This document shows positions 34,300-45,689 of a stretch of 64,000 nt of DNA, in pieces. Position 1 is the stretch's first letter; every line of letters starts with the position of its first letter. The position numbers were made by a program, and so were the translations under genes. Origin of the DNA: Phytophthora sp. 'mugwort'. Lineage: Eukaryota; Oomycota; Peronosporomycetes; Peronosporales; Peronosporaceae. The stretch covers positions 2,914,001-2,978,000 of the forward strand of contig JAUCEF010000005.1 in the NCBI GenBank assembly GCA_033558025.1, in the 5' to 3' direction. Below the pieces are notes generated by a model. The model was not told where the DNA came from. It saw only the letters and a program-made list of their open reading frames with translations, and did no database searches.

Positions 34300-37200
34300 A
34301 CACATCGTGTCACGTGATCCACAATTCAACCCACCGCCGGCCACCCAGATCAAGCCTCTCATGTCGCCTCCCCACCGCACCCCTGACACTGACGCCACGC
34401 CTCGCGTGGCCGTATTCACCGGCACGGCCTTTCTCCGGATACTCCTCCTCCATGCGCGCACTGTGACCACGCACCGTCGGATCCTTCGGCGGCTGCAATA
34501 CCGGTCGTGCCGGATCGGGATCCGCTGCGAGCCACGGCAACGTCGATCCACACCTTCGTTGGTGCCTACGACGAGCTGCTGGCCAAGCATCAGCAAGCCA
34601 TGCGGGATCTGGTTGCCGCGCGTCGCCACAACGAGGAACGTCACGCGCTGGCATAGCCCAACTGGACGACTGCGCGCTCGTTCGTGGACTTCGTCCAGCA
34701 CCGCTACGACGTTATCCAGGCGCGACTTCGCCAAGTCACGCAGCTTGAAGCCGAAACGCGCCAAGAAGCTGGCCGTCTCCGCGTGGAGGTCCAGGGTTTC
34801 GGCGATCTGCGGGCGCTACGCCTTGCTAGAAGAAACCAGCGCGGAGGCGTACACCCATTTGCAAGACTAAGCCCTCGGTCTGGAGCGTCGCCTATCCGAC
34901 CATGGCAGTGCCGCGCCAGCTGATCCGACCAGGGCTACCCCTTCCCTTGCGCAGGATCGGCAGGATCTTCGGGATGAAGCGACCGGACTGAGGCAGCAAT
35001 CCGCCGATCTTGCGCAGCAGTGTCAAGCCGCTCGATCCGAGCGTGACACGGCGTTCAGAGGTCTCTTTCGCCTCCAGAAGGACCAACCGGATCTCCAACG
35101 TTGCCACCAGTAGCGGAAGCAGCATGTCCGTGATCTGGAACGTGAAGCCCAGCGAATGCGGGAAGAGCTGCAACAAGTCCACCAACGGCTCGGCGGATCG
35201 GTTCCCGCGGCAGATCTGTATGCTGCACGGATCGAGCTGCACGTCCAAGGAGAGCGGATCCTCGAGTTGGAGGGATTTTTTGACAAGGCTGAGCGTCACC
35301 GTGCGGATCTTCACAGGGTTCACGATCATACCGTGGGCAAGCTAGATGCTGCCCGGGAAGAGATCGAGCGCCTGAAGCTCTCGCTGGGGGCAGCTTACCG
35401 CGATCACGCGCGTGCCGAAGATTCGCTGTACCAGACGCAGGACCAAGTTCGCAATCTCTGCGTGGACCACAAGACACTCGAAGCTGCTCGCGACACGATC
35501 GCTCAGGAACGCAAGAGGACCCGGAGTCAGGTTACCCGCGTGAACACCAAGGTCTGCGCCGGTGCTCAAGTTCGGCGAGATCTGGAGTCTGCGGCGGCCC
35601 AAGTGACTCAGCCACCAGCGAACGCGATCAGGCGCGCCTGGATCTCGACGATGCTATACAGGAGGGGCAGAAATATTTAAAGGCCCAGAGAGATCTCCGA
35701 CATGCAGCACGCGTACCAGCTGGTCCGCCAAGATCTCGATCAACTCCGCGGTCAGCATGAGATTTTGTCGCAAGATCACCAAGGCCTGCCCGGCAAGCAC
35801 GACTCGGCCGTCATGGAGCGGGACAGCGATCTCGACAACTTAGCGTCGATCGCCTTGGCCGCCATGCGGAGTTCGTCGGTTGCACGTAGCGTTCGGTCTA
35901 TTTCCGTGGCTCGCAGTGACCAGGCTTCTTCCAAGAGGCCCTTGAGTCCACCCACCTCTCTTTGCCATAAGAATCCGAGCCCGCCGAAGAAGGTGCCTCG
36001 TTTCTCATCCCCGCGGTGAATGGCGCAACTGCCTCCGAATCGGCCTCGAAGGTGCCTTCAGTCCAACCAGGATCCTCCTTGGATCTTGTTATTGACGCCG
36101 CGACTGAGGTCGGTGATGGAGACTACGAGTTCCCAGGCACAGGATCTGGATCTAGATCCGATCCCGGTTCCAGCTCCAACTGTTGTAGTGGATCCGCACC
36201 GGGCTCGTCGACTCGGACGACGACGAACTACAAATGGCTCTGGCGCGATCCCGATCCGACGCCCGTCGACGCAGTTTTACCGCGGAGATCTCCGGTGGCG
36301 AGGGATCTCAAGCTATGCCCATCGTGGTCGACCACGATCCGAACTCTGCCGAAGCGGAGGAAGAGGTGGAAGGTGCGACTCAGGCGACCGGCACACCCAA
36401 TCCGACCCCTCCGGCCGTTACACCCGCCACGGATCCCGCTTCCCAGCCGTTCGGTTCTAAGGATAGTTTTCTCCCCGGCTTGCATCAGCCACGGGTCGTG
36501 ATCGCGGAAGAGGCAGCACGTTGGGATAATTCCCAGATTAGTGTGCTTACCCTCGATACCCTCATGCCCCGGATCCTGATCGACAACCGGGTGCTCCCGG
36601 CCGGGTGGATGTTTCCTGAGCGAACCAGTCGCGGGGGGAGGGGGGGGGGGGACACCTGGTTCCTTCGCGTTACGCGCCGGGCTTACTCACGAAGGAGAAT
36701 ATCCTGGCGCTGTACAGGGAGGAGCCGTGGAATGTAGCTCGACGTACCAGCCTTGTGGCCGCTGACTTTCGATCCAGCCAGATCCGCCGAGGTGGCAGCG
36801 CTCGCCACGAGCTATCGGGCCTACGAGGAGGATCACCGTCAGGCCTACTGGGAAGCTACGCACTCCTTCCCAATCCCAAAGTCCGAGCGCGACGCGCACG
36901 TATGGTTCGCGTCTTTCTACCGTATACGCAAGAATCGGAGCTCGCACGCTCGCGCAGAGGTCCGGATCTGCAAGATCAGATCTTTGAGAAAGCTCGCCGG
37001 ACGGGCTGTTGCGACCTGGACCTGCTGCTAGATCTGTTTTCATGCATTTTCCTTTGCAGTCCGAAGACACGGCATGGTTCCCCGAGTGCAAAGCGGTCGC
37101 AGAGGGACGGTATCCGCCCCAAGATCTGCTCGAGGCTCTCGCGGATTCTCCGTTCATCGTCGGATCCGAGATCCTTGTAGCGAGCTTAGCTATTTCACCA
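34300..37200 (+). pseudogene. coiled-coil gag-like protein associated with Gypsy elements, broken
   Basis: On the plus strand, fragments in several frames make up a long Glu/Arg/Gln-rich coiled-coil protein. Examples are FVGAYDELLAKHQQAMRDL (about 34556-34612), then heptad-like Leu/Arg/Glu stretches through 35680 and from 35702 (AYQLVRQDLDQLRGQHEILS). A Ser/Pro/acidic middle part (36000-36480) follows. A globular end contains VLPAGWMFPE, LLTKENILALYREEPWN, ALATSYRAYEEDHRQAYWEA (about 36790-36850) and PLQSEDTAWFPECKAVAEGR (about 37050-37110). I recognise the layout as that of an abundant Phytophthora repeat-encoded protein. A G12 tract (36640-36651) falls inside it, and frame changes and stops are numerous. 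It faces the pol fragment head to tail in opposite orientation. Confidence 0.55.
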
Positions 37201-37484
37201 AATCCGAGTCTTCTGGTTACATATACACTCATTCTCCTTTCCCTCTTTAGGCATGCAGCTTCCCTGCATCCTCTCTCTCGCTTCATCCGCCATGGCGACC
37301 AACTCGCCAGGCGGAAAGCCCCCCCATCTTCTCACACGGCCTTCCCGCGGAGCTTCTACCAACTTCGTCACGTTCACCACCAACAAGTGAACGTGGATCA
37401 TCCTCATTCACACCTGCAGCCTTCCTGCAAGCCTTCAGCCTCAGTACCACCTGCAGCAACCATTGCTGCCGTGGCTTCTACCAC

Positions 37485-38427
37485 TTAAGCTTCCTCATGC
37501 GACTGCATCGCCTGGAAACGACCCTCTTGGCCGGATCCGGCCCGAACTCACGCAACAGCGCCCCACAGTTCAGTTCCGCCTCGGCAACCCAAGTGGTCTC
37601 GTCGTACCCTCGCCATGGTACCTTGAGCTCGCACAGTGATCGTCCACAGCGGGTTCGACTGCCCGACCTCATGTCGCTGATCTTCTCGACTTCGTACTCC
37701 TTCATCTACCTCTCGATCCCAGCTGTCTTCAGGCAACTGCGCCTCGTTGAAGTCAAGACGATCCGTCTCATCGACCGCCAAGCGTGCCGTTGGTCAATCC
37801 GAGAATGTTCTCACAGGCTTCAACTTGGCACATGCACCACCGGAAAAGGTGATAATCTGTTCCGGCTATCTCCAGCTGAGCAGTGAAAGGTTGCACCATC
37901 TTCAACACTCGGAAGGGGGCACTCCACATATGCGCTAGCGTCCGCGCATATCCTTCTTGACTCGATCCAAATATAGCCACACTCGAGTGCCGGTCTCGAT
38001 CCGATGCGGATCCACCCTGTCATTGTAGCGTTCGGCACGATCCATAATTGCCTTATTCAGCCTCTCGTTCACGTCTGCTCTCGCTTGCCAGTAAAAGCGC
38101 TGGATCCGGTAACGCCATCGGCGTGGATCCCGATCTAGGCATCTCGTGCTGCCCAGCGGGAGAGTTGCCGCTAGCGTCGTGCGTGGATCTCAACCATGCC
38201 CAAGATAAAACGGGGTATCACCTCGGATCCGATCATGTGCCGTGTTAACAGCAAACGTCAGGCGCTCTGCATACTCGTCCCAGTCGCGCTGGTCTCGTCA
38301 CCGCCTGCACCATGCGTTCCGCAGTCCCATTCGCCTGAGGCCTATAGGCCATGGTGGCTCGCTGTATCTGGCCCATAATCCGACTGAACGCCTTGAAGAA
38401 GTCAGACATGAAGCCAGATTCTGTCAT
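37485..38427 (-). pseudogene. Gypsy integrase C-terminal part with chromodomain
   Basis: Minus strand, downstream end of the pol. It starts inside the integrase core (MSDFFKAFSRIMGQ, then RATMAYRPQANGTAERMVQ, which carries the last catalytic Glu), so most of the core between the HHCC-like region and this point is deleted. The integrase tail is seen in pieces (PFRVLKMV, YHLFRWCMCQ). A chromodomain-like segment (EYEVEKISDMRSG ... WRGYDETTWVAEAELNCGAL) is at about 37705-37540. The protein ends MQSHEEA with a TAA at 37485-37487. Several frame changes are present. Confidence 0.8.
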
Positions 38428-38433
38428 GCCGGA

Positions 38434-39261
38434 TCACCTCGCTCGCACCGAATATGTTCGGTTGATTCCCTGATGACCGCCCTCCAGACTGACATGGTAG
38501 TGATGCAGCAGATCCTCGTGCAGCGTCTCGGGCACAACCAGACGAAGCAACCCGTCTCTCTTTTCCACCACATTCGCAGACGGCGGGCAGTAGTAGAGTA
38601 GGACCTGTTCCTCCATCTCATAGTCAGCAGCCACATTGCTGTACACCCGAGCTTCGTCTATCTCCAGATCATTCACATCCCGTTGAAGGTACTGCTTGAG
38701 GTTCATGATCCACTTCTCTTCGTCCTGAGCTTGTCGGATCCGATCCACTGTCAGCTGGCGGACCGCCTCTTCGTGCAGCACACTGGGGCTGGTGACCATC
38801 CGGCGAGCTCTACTCGCCATGGCTGCGATGCGAAGGGTAGTGTCCTCGGCAGCTGTGGTCAGGATCTCGGGTAATCCATTCAGCGTCACGATATCCTTTC
38901 GCGCCTGGTCGTCCGTCACCTCTGCACCTACTTCCCGCTGTAACGCCGCACTCGCCAGACTATCTGCGCAGGCGTTCCATACTCGCTTGACATGAAGCAG
39001 GTCGTGGCCCGGCCAGGCTCTCTGACAGTGTAGAGCTTTCTGCCGCAACAACCTCAACGCGAGAGCCTTGCCGTCGACCTCTCGCTTCATCTGTCGGATC
39101 ACCAAGTTGGAGTCCCCACAGACCGCCAAACATCCTCGATCCAGTCTTTCTAGCAGATCAAAGCATAACAACAGTCCACCGTATTCCGCCTCGTTAACCG
39201 TCATATCTTCGGCCCATATTGACTCCGCCTTGACTACCGTCCACTCGGGCAACTTCCACAC
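38434..39261 (-). pseudogene. Gypsy second RNase H (aRNH-type) and integrase zinc region
   Basis: A 275-residue open frame. Its first half is a second RNase H of the archaeal/plant-like type: MTVNEAEYGGLLLCFDLLER, then CGDSNLVIRQMKREVDGK, then HVKRVWNACADSLA, whose Asp is the last catalytic one. Its second half leads to the start of the integrase zinc-binding region (LHHYHVSLEGGHQGINRTY), after which the frame breaks. With the canonical RNase H upstream this makes a dual-RNase H Gypsy. Such elements are known in oomycetes and in the plant Tat lineage. Confidence 0.85.
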
Positions 39262-39313
39262 GATAGCACTGAAGGCGCCTCCGCCGCGTTTGACTCTGGC
39301 GGATCCGTCAAAT

Positions 39314-40281
39314 TTAGCGACCAGGAGTTCCCTCGTCGGGTTTCACTGAAGGGATCGGGGTCTGTGTTGCTCGGCGGGACTCTTTCCGCGGTGCAATTGC
39401 TACTAGCGCCTGACCCACTATCGATCGTGGCGCGACACCCGCAGCCACCGATCCCAAGATCTCATCCTCGCCTTTCGTACACTTAGCGATCTCCAACGTC
39501 CAGGGCGATAGCAGCGCGGGCCATTGTCCGAGCCGCCCTTGGCGCCCCGCAGCGCGGAACAGCCAAGCTAACGTCGAGTGCCGCGTCAGGATCTTGCTTG
39601 ATCTGCCGACCAGCATCAACTGATCCAGATCCAGCACATGCAGCAACGTTAGCAGTTCCTTCTCCATGACGCCGTAGTTCAACTCGTTCGACTTCAAAGT
39701 GCGGCTCGTGAACATCACAGGGTAAGTATGTGCCGTCATGATCCTGCACTAGGGAGGCGGACACTGCCCACTCGCTGGCATAGACGATCAACACAGGCTG
39801 TTTCTCCGGATCGAAGTGACGGAGGGTCGGGGTGGTCGCGATCTTTCTCTTCAGTGTGTAGAACGCTGCTCTAGCTCGGATCCAATTCGGCTCTGATGCC
39901 TCCGGATCCTGATCGAGCTGGGGGTCCCCGTCTTCGAGGATCTCTCGGCCGATCTTCCCTTCGTTGACAGCGACCCCGCTTTCATTACACATCGAGGCGA
40001 AATCTACTTCTCGCAACTCGTACAACGCCGACGCGTACACCGCCATGTCCTCAATGAAGCATCCGTAGTAGTTTAGACTACCCAAGAACGACTGCATAGA
40101 CAGTAGAGATCTCGGAAATGGCAGATCCACCAGCGCACTGAGATTCTTTGGATGAGCCTTCGATGGATACACGATGTCCGAGGTAATGTACCTTCGTCAG
40201 CCCCCAGAAGCTCTTCGCGACACTGATCGAGATATCCCACTTGTCACAGGCGGCTTGCAGGAGCTTCACTCGTTCGTACAA
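39314..40281 (-). pseudogene. Gypsy RT thumb/connection and first RNase H
   Basis: Frame-broken continuation of the reverse transcriptase: KWDISISVAKSFWG and HYLGHRVSIEG (40230-40170), then SMQSFLGSLNYYGCFIEDMA (about 40100-40040). It is followed by the Ty3-type RNase H (TLRHFDPEKQPVLIVYASEW, about 39830-39770; FTSRTLKSNELNYGVMEKEL, about 39715-39655; ILTRHSTLAWLF). In that stretch VYASEW replaces the usual catalytic Asp-containing VYASDW, so one catalytic residue may be lost. Confidence 0.85.
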
Positions 40282-40892
40282 TGACCCCAGGATCTGGCCG
40301 TAACAAGGATGTCATCGATGTAGGATCGACGCCCCAATACGGAAGGTTCACCTACTTCCTCCGGACCTCCTCCTTCGAAGATGTCCGTTGAGCCTCGATC
40401 CGCTGCCGGTGGGATCCGCAAGAAAGCGTACAGTGTGTTGTCGATCAGCCTCTGGTAGATCTGTGGAACTTTCTTCAATCCAAATGGCATGTGGGTCCAT
40501 TCAAACAAGCCAAACGGCGTGATGAATGCCGAGATGGCACGAGCGCGATCCGTCATAGACACAACCAAGAAGCCGCTCGCCATATCCAGTGAGCAATACC
40601 ACAGCACTTTGTCTAGATCCTCCAGCAGATCGTTGAACAGGGGCATCGCGTAAATCATCAGCTTGGTGAGACCGTTGACCAGGCGGTAATCAATACACAA
40701 CCTTATGTCCACACCATTCTTCTTGATGATCACCACGATTGGTGATGCCCAAGGAGACGTTGAGTGTCGTATGTTCTTGGCCGACAGCAGTCCCTTGAGC
40801 AGATCCGATATCTTATCGCGGAACTGGGGGGCGATCTTTCGCACACGTTGTGCGATTGGGGTGGCATTTCCAACGTCGATGTCACACACCAC
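40266..40892 (-). pseudogene. Gypsy reverse transcriptase palm/fingers
   Basis: A 208-residue open frame with the classic Ty3/Gypsy RT blocks: SPWASPIVVIIKKNGVDIRL, CIDYRLVNGLTK, YCSLDMASGFLVV (first Asp), ITPFGLFEWTHMPFGLKKVP, and the active-site motif SYIDDILVTA near 40310. It ends at a stop and continues in another frame (40281). An upstream minus frame (40882-41343) is the linker region between protease and RT, rich in Glu/Asp/Pro. A zinc-finger-like Cys/His part lies at about 41550-41500. Confidence 0.92.
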
Positions 40893-41612
40893 GCCTACAA
40901 CCGCAGGAGGCAGCGCGTTGCCCTTGCCGATCAGTAAGTGCTGGTAGGACCAGATAAATGTTCCGCAGCTGATGGATCTCCTCCTTTGTGTTCACCTCAG
41001 GATCCCCCACTTGCAGAACTTCGATCCGCACCTTCACCGTGGTGGGTGCTACCTCTGGTAGCACAGCCAGCTCGCTTTGCACTTCTTCGGCGTGCAGCGT
41101 GCCTCCGTCATGGCAGCAGACCTCGGGATCCTCGACTGGATCCTCCTTAGAGTCGTCATGTGCCTTGGTGCCACCGCCCAGATCTGTCCTTGCCGCTTCC
41201 GTCGGGCGATCCTCCGCGCGATCCTTGCCTCGGGCCTCGGGCTTGTCCGCGGGATCCCCGATTGGAAACCGTGTGGCTTGATTCAACGTCTTCGACGGGA
41301 GATCCACCTCCAGAATATCACCTGACTCCATCACGTCGATCAACGGCGATTACTCAGCCCCCAAGTTTTTGTCGGCTTCGTGAGCGGCACCGTTCGCTTC
41401 TTCTTCCCCTGACGTAACGTTCCCACCAGGACCGAGCGCGCAACTCCCTTTGGGACCTCCGCTAGGCGAGGCGCCCTTCGCGCGGCCCTCACGGCACGCA
41501 TTGTGGCCGTCGGGCATTCCTGGTGATATGAGACCGTGGCCCCGTCCTTGCACAGGGCGTGGTGGCTGGGCAAGACTAAAGAGGGCCATTCCTGAGGAGG
41601 GCCATCCCCCAT
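40882..41612 (-). pseudogene. Gypsy protease-to-RT linker and truncated 5' part of pol
   Basis: Two minus-strand frames (41612-41340 and 41343-40882) precede the RT. The nearer one (GDILEVDLPSKTLNQATR ... VRIEVLQVGDPEVNTKEEI) is the acidic linker that precedes RT in oomycete Gypsy pol. No DSG/DTG protease motif is visible and no LTR follows, so the element is cut off near 41.6 kb. Confidence 0.6.
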
Positions 41613-42038
41613 TTCATAGGAAAGGACGATTTGTTCAGACTTTGTACAATATCCAGATCAGCTGAATACTATCCAAGGATAGCCTACAAAAATCAATACA
41701 AAAATGCAGCGAGTCCGTTGCATCCAATCATGTCCGTTGCACAGGATAAATATGTATTGTCGAAATATAAGATTGCACTAAGACCTATATGCATGATAAG
41801 AATCGAAGGCACATACAGAGGACGAGAATAAAGCAACTATTTACGTTCGAGATACGCCATATACTTGCCAGATTCAACAAGTTCTCTCAGTTTTAATAAC
41901 ACCTTCGCCTAAACAGTACCAGTCTCACTTCACCAGCCGTCCAGCAACTCAATAACAACCTCAAAGGAAGCCTCAAAAACAAGAACATGAATATAAGCCT
42001 TACTCAACGCTTCTTCGCCCTCTGGTTCCAAGGAGGTC
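41613..42038. other. gene-free stretch between Gypsy and MULE
   Basis: AT-rich, no recognisable gene or terminal repeat. Confidence 0.45.
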
Positions 42039-44170
42039 GTGTCTTCGTCACTGACTAGTGCGATCCAACTCCACCCCAGTCAACAGCCTATGCAGAAGTC
42101 GCATGATAGTTCCCCGGAGTCGCAGCCAGCGGATTCCATGGACCTTACCAATTTGTTTCGCTTTCTACCATTTTCCGAGTGCGGCTCGGGACATCTGTCT
42201 TTGCCAGATTCGGTTTTATCGACACCTCCGTTGCCCATGAATGAGAGGGCACCTAGTCGTGAAAGGCTATTAGGTTCAACTGGTCAAACTGAGGTGATCG
42301 TGATACAACTTCCGCCTCAAGAGACTTACGTGTCCGAAGAAACTGCCATTGCTGCGTTGCACACCTGGACAAAAGCTCATGTTTTAACGTGAAAAAACCG
42401 CGGGCTTTTTACACCACTACGACACCCAAGTCAGTCTGGAAGCACGGTTTTAATTGTGATCGTGCTGGACGGCCGAAATGCACGCAGCATCTTACTGACG
42501 AAGATCGGCAGCGACCAATGCGAGGCTCCATGCGCATGGGGTGTCCAATGAAGATTATCGTGAGGACGGTATCTGACAAGGACCCCTTTGGACCGTGGAT
42601 GATCGTTCATACCCGAAACGGAAGCCGTCTCCACAATCATCAACCCTCTGAGGATGTTCGTGTTCACCCCGAATACCGACAACGAGTTGCTGCCGCAACC
42701 GACATCGCTCCCGCTGCTTCATTGCAGGAGATGATCCAATCCCAGTCTGCAGCGGGAATATCTGTAGGCGGTGTTCGAGCGAGTTTACTGCAGGCTGATC
42801 CTGACTCGTTTGTGATTCCCCAAGACATCGCCAACATCAAAAACGCAGCGAGACGTAAAAACCTTTTCAAGACGGTGATGGAGGCACTCTTTTCTCGTTT
42901 GGAAGTCGATGGCTTCTACCATTGATATGAGGTGGACCAGGTTACGCAGAAACTTCTATATCTGTTCTGGGCCCATCCTGGCACAATCGCGCAGTATTGT
43001 CGTCACCCGGACATCATTGGAATGGATTGCACGTATAAGACCAACCAGTACAAGCTACCGTTGCTGAACATTGTGTCGCTGACAGGTTTTAACACCACCC
43101 TTCCTGTGGCACAGTGCTGGCTACCAAGAGAAAGAGAGGAGGATTACGTGTGGGCAATGAACACTCTTCGTCAGGTTTTGACTGATATGGAAGTGGGTCT
43201 GTCGATTGTGATCCTCACCGATAGATACTTGGCTTTCATGAATGCGGTTGACCAAGTTTTCGTAGGGATGCCGGCATTGGTGTGTAGGTGGCACCTGAAC
43301 AAGAATGTTCTCAGCGAGACAACGTCAAGGGTTGGGTCAAGTAAGAGTACAGAACCCCGCTCCCGGCCAATCAAAGTTTGAAAATACATGGCAAACTGAT
43401 GCGTCCATGTCCGCCTTCTATCTTGCAGTAGATGCCCGCAATGAAGATGAATTTGGGACAAGGAGAGCAGAACTGCGACGATCGAGTCAAGAGTTATCTG
43501 ACTACCTTGACACGCATTGGTGGAAGTACAAGACACGATTTGTGCGTGCCTGGACCGATCGGTACCAACACTTCGGGATTCGAGATACCTCGTTTCTGAA
43601 AGGGACCCATACTAAGTGTAAGATCTGGCTGCGGGGGTGTCGCGGAGATCTGTTCAAAGTGTATCTGTGTTGCCATGGTGAAATGCAGCAGCATCCTCCA
43701 CGAGATTGCTTGCCCAACGAAATTCGGTGCGAGTTCCCTACTTACTCCAGGGTGATCGGTTTGCTGCTGTCACCCGTGTAATTTCCGTGTTGGCCCTCAC
43801 GCAAACGCATGCTGTGTGGGAGATTTCGCGTACAATTATCGTCAGGCGCCTGGACCGTGATCAATGATCAGGTGGATTTAGGACAGTCCGCGGTCGTCCC
43901 TGTGTTCACGAGCTTATTTCAATCATTGAATCAAATGGTCAACGATTTCGATTTCCATTGGTGGATCAATCGAAACCAGACCACTGTGCTACCGATGCGA
44001 ATTCAAAAGCCATCATTTGATGAAGAATATGTTCAACTCCGACGTCGACGAGCTTCACTTGCATCGCGCAGATCTAGAACCCTTCCTTTTAGCACAAGAA
44101 GAGACCCTGTGCTCTTCGAGAGAGTGGATTGGAACCATCCTGCAGCCCAACCGGCTTTACCGAGTACGAC
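42039..44170 (+). pseudogene. Mutator-like (MULE) transposase, decayed
   Basis: This DDE transposase of the MULE type has in order: an N-terminal region (42039-42392); a FAR1/FLYWCH-like zinc region (KSVWKHGFNCDRAGRPKC, about 42431-42484) with HNHQ near 42640; the MULE catalytic region with GMDCTYKTNQYKLPLLNIV (first Asp near 43026); WLPREREEDYVWAM; a second Asp in VILTDR (about 43210); and CRWHLNKNV (CxxH, about 43285). The C-terminal part after a frame change is at 43380-44170. Breaks are a frame change in the T-run near 42380, an in-frame TGA at 42923-42925, and frame changes near 43320-43380 and 43780. No terminal inverted repeats were identified. Confidence 0.85.
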
Positions 44171-44289
44171 ATGACAGATTGACGAATCTTTGGTGACATT
44201 GCTTCCACCGCCGGCTGTAGTCACTCACTCTACGGTTCTTAGGAATGAGGGTTTTCACGGGAATGCAGGTAGAAATTAACCAGTATATT

Positions 44290-45253
44290 ATGCATTTGAA
44301 TATAACCTATTATACCAAATCGCCATATCCAATCAAGAAGTTATGCAAAATGCATAGCGATCCTATAACCGTAGGAACGAAATTTAGATTTATTCGCGCC
44401 ATCTCAAATAGGACGCTGCAGCACTCGTCATCTTCCTTTGAGAAATCCAAAAGCACACTCAACAGTATCGCATTCCTGTGAGCTTCTGATTCAGTCATGC
44501 CACCACTACATCTTCTTGGGCTTCTGCGATCTCGTAGGTGGTCACTACATGCCTGGCGTTTGCGTACGCAGAATCTGCGAGCAGGTAGAATGATATACGC
44601 TCGCATGAATACCATCCCACCTGCATCGCACCAGCTCCTTCATTTCATCGTCCAGTCGAAGCAAAGCCTCGTGCTGCCTCCCCAATGCGCTATTGTAGAA
44701 CACTCTGCTGTCTCCCAAGGACCCAGGCAAGCGAATATCCACGTCCAGAAAATGTCGCTCGCTGTCCACTTCAGCCCTCATGTTAATCGAGTAGAAGCCC
44801 TTCTGGTTGTAGAACTTGTGACTCTTGTTGACGGCAGGTTGAGTAATAGGAATATGACACCCATCGATTGCAGCAACACAGCCTGGAAGCCCATGCGTTC
44901 GCTCAAAATAACTCGATAAGTTTGAAGTTCAACTCGCGTTTCAGAAAAACTTATCGAGTTCTCCATGTGGGATGAAATTGACTCGCTCACACACTTAGTT
45001 ATTCCAGTCGCAGTACTCCTCCCAATGCCAAATTGGTCGCTAAGTTGCTGCAACGAGCTGGCATGGCCTGCGTAGTACAGAAAAAAAAGACAGCTAGACG
45101 AACGGCAGGCGATACCAGTTGGTCTGCTTGCGAGCAAGGTCGGGCACAATGATGCTGAGCAGCATCCAGAACGCGCTCTACGGAACTCGAAATGTCTTTC
45201 GAAACTCTCCATTGTCGCTTGCGTCGCTCAGTATGAAATGGCGCCAGTGCCAA
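44290..45253 (-). pseudogene. PIF/Harbinger-type DDE nuclease, decayed
   Basis: The minus strand gives an HTH-like LSDQFGIGRSTATGITKC (about 45050-44995). A frame change leads to GCVAAIDGCHIPITQPAV (first catalytic Asp, about 44885-44835). Next come MRAEVDSERHFLDVDIRLPG with DSRVFYNSAL (second Asp region, 44781-44690), a break, and a final ESEAHRNAILLSVLLDF with LCILHNFL (44500-44330). Motif order and content match the Harbinger nuclease family. Stops and frame changes are present throughout. It belongs to a different lineage from the transposase at 9-10.5 kb. Confidence 0.8.
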
Positions 45254-45395
45254 CTTCTCAGAAGAGTTTGTCTTGCTTCCGTTGGTGCAGGGTTGTCAAT
45301 CCAAACAATGGCACAGCACCAAGTAGCAAGCTGGTGTTTCCTAAAATGCTTTGATATTGTTAGCCCCGATCATGGCAACTCAGCAGCTCATGCAA

Positions 45396-45442
45396 CAATA
45401 ATACTGTTCCTGCGTTGGCAAAACGTAGGAACAGTATTATTG
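45396..45442. repeat. 21-bp hairpin
   Basis: 45396-45416 and 45422-45442 are inverted copies (CAATAATACTGTTCCT core) with one mismatch and a 5-nt loop. TTTGAGCAAA follows on the right. Confidence 0.85.
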
Positions 45443-45464
45443 CTTTGAGCAAACGTTACTCTTA

Positions 45465-45683
45465 TCAGGTAATCAACATTTGAACGTACGAGGTGGCGGC
45501 CGTGCGCTCCATGCTGGCGGCGGCTGGGCTCTCCGTGTTGGCCTCGAAGCTGCTGGTGGTGCCGGTGGCCGCGCTCTCCGTCCTCGCCTCGAAGCTGCTG
45601 CTGGCGCCGGTGGCCGCGCTCTCCGGGCTGGCCAAGAAGCTGTTGCTGGTGGCGATCACGATCTCCGAAGCTTCCGTCGGCAT
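45465..45683 (-). other. 45-bp tandem repeat in a 72-residue open frame
   Basis: The minus frame contains three imperfect 15-residue units (SFLASPESAATGASS, SFEARTESAATGTTS, SFEANTESPAAASME). On the DNA this is a GC-rich imperfect tandem repeat. A short secreted or surface repeat protein is conceivable, but no signal peptide or further domain is visible; it may be only a minisatellite. Confidence 0.4.
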
Positions 45684-45689
45684 TCACAG

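Noticed and set aside
34240..34764. Minus-strand open frames opposite the Gypsy-associated coiled-coil ORF
   Set aside because: They are reverse frames of GC-rich coding sequence with no recognisable domain.
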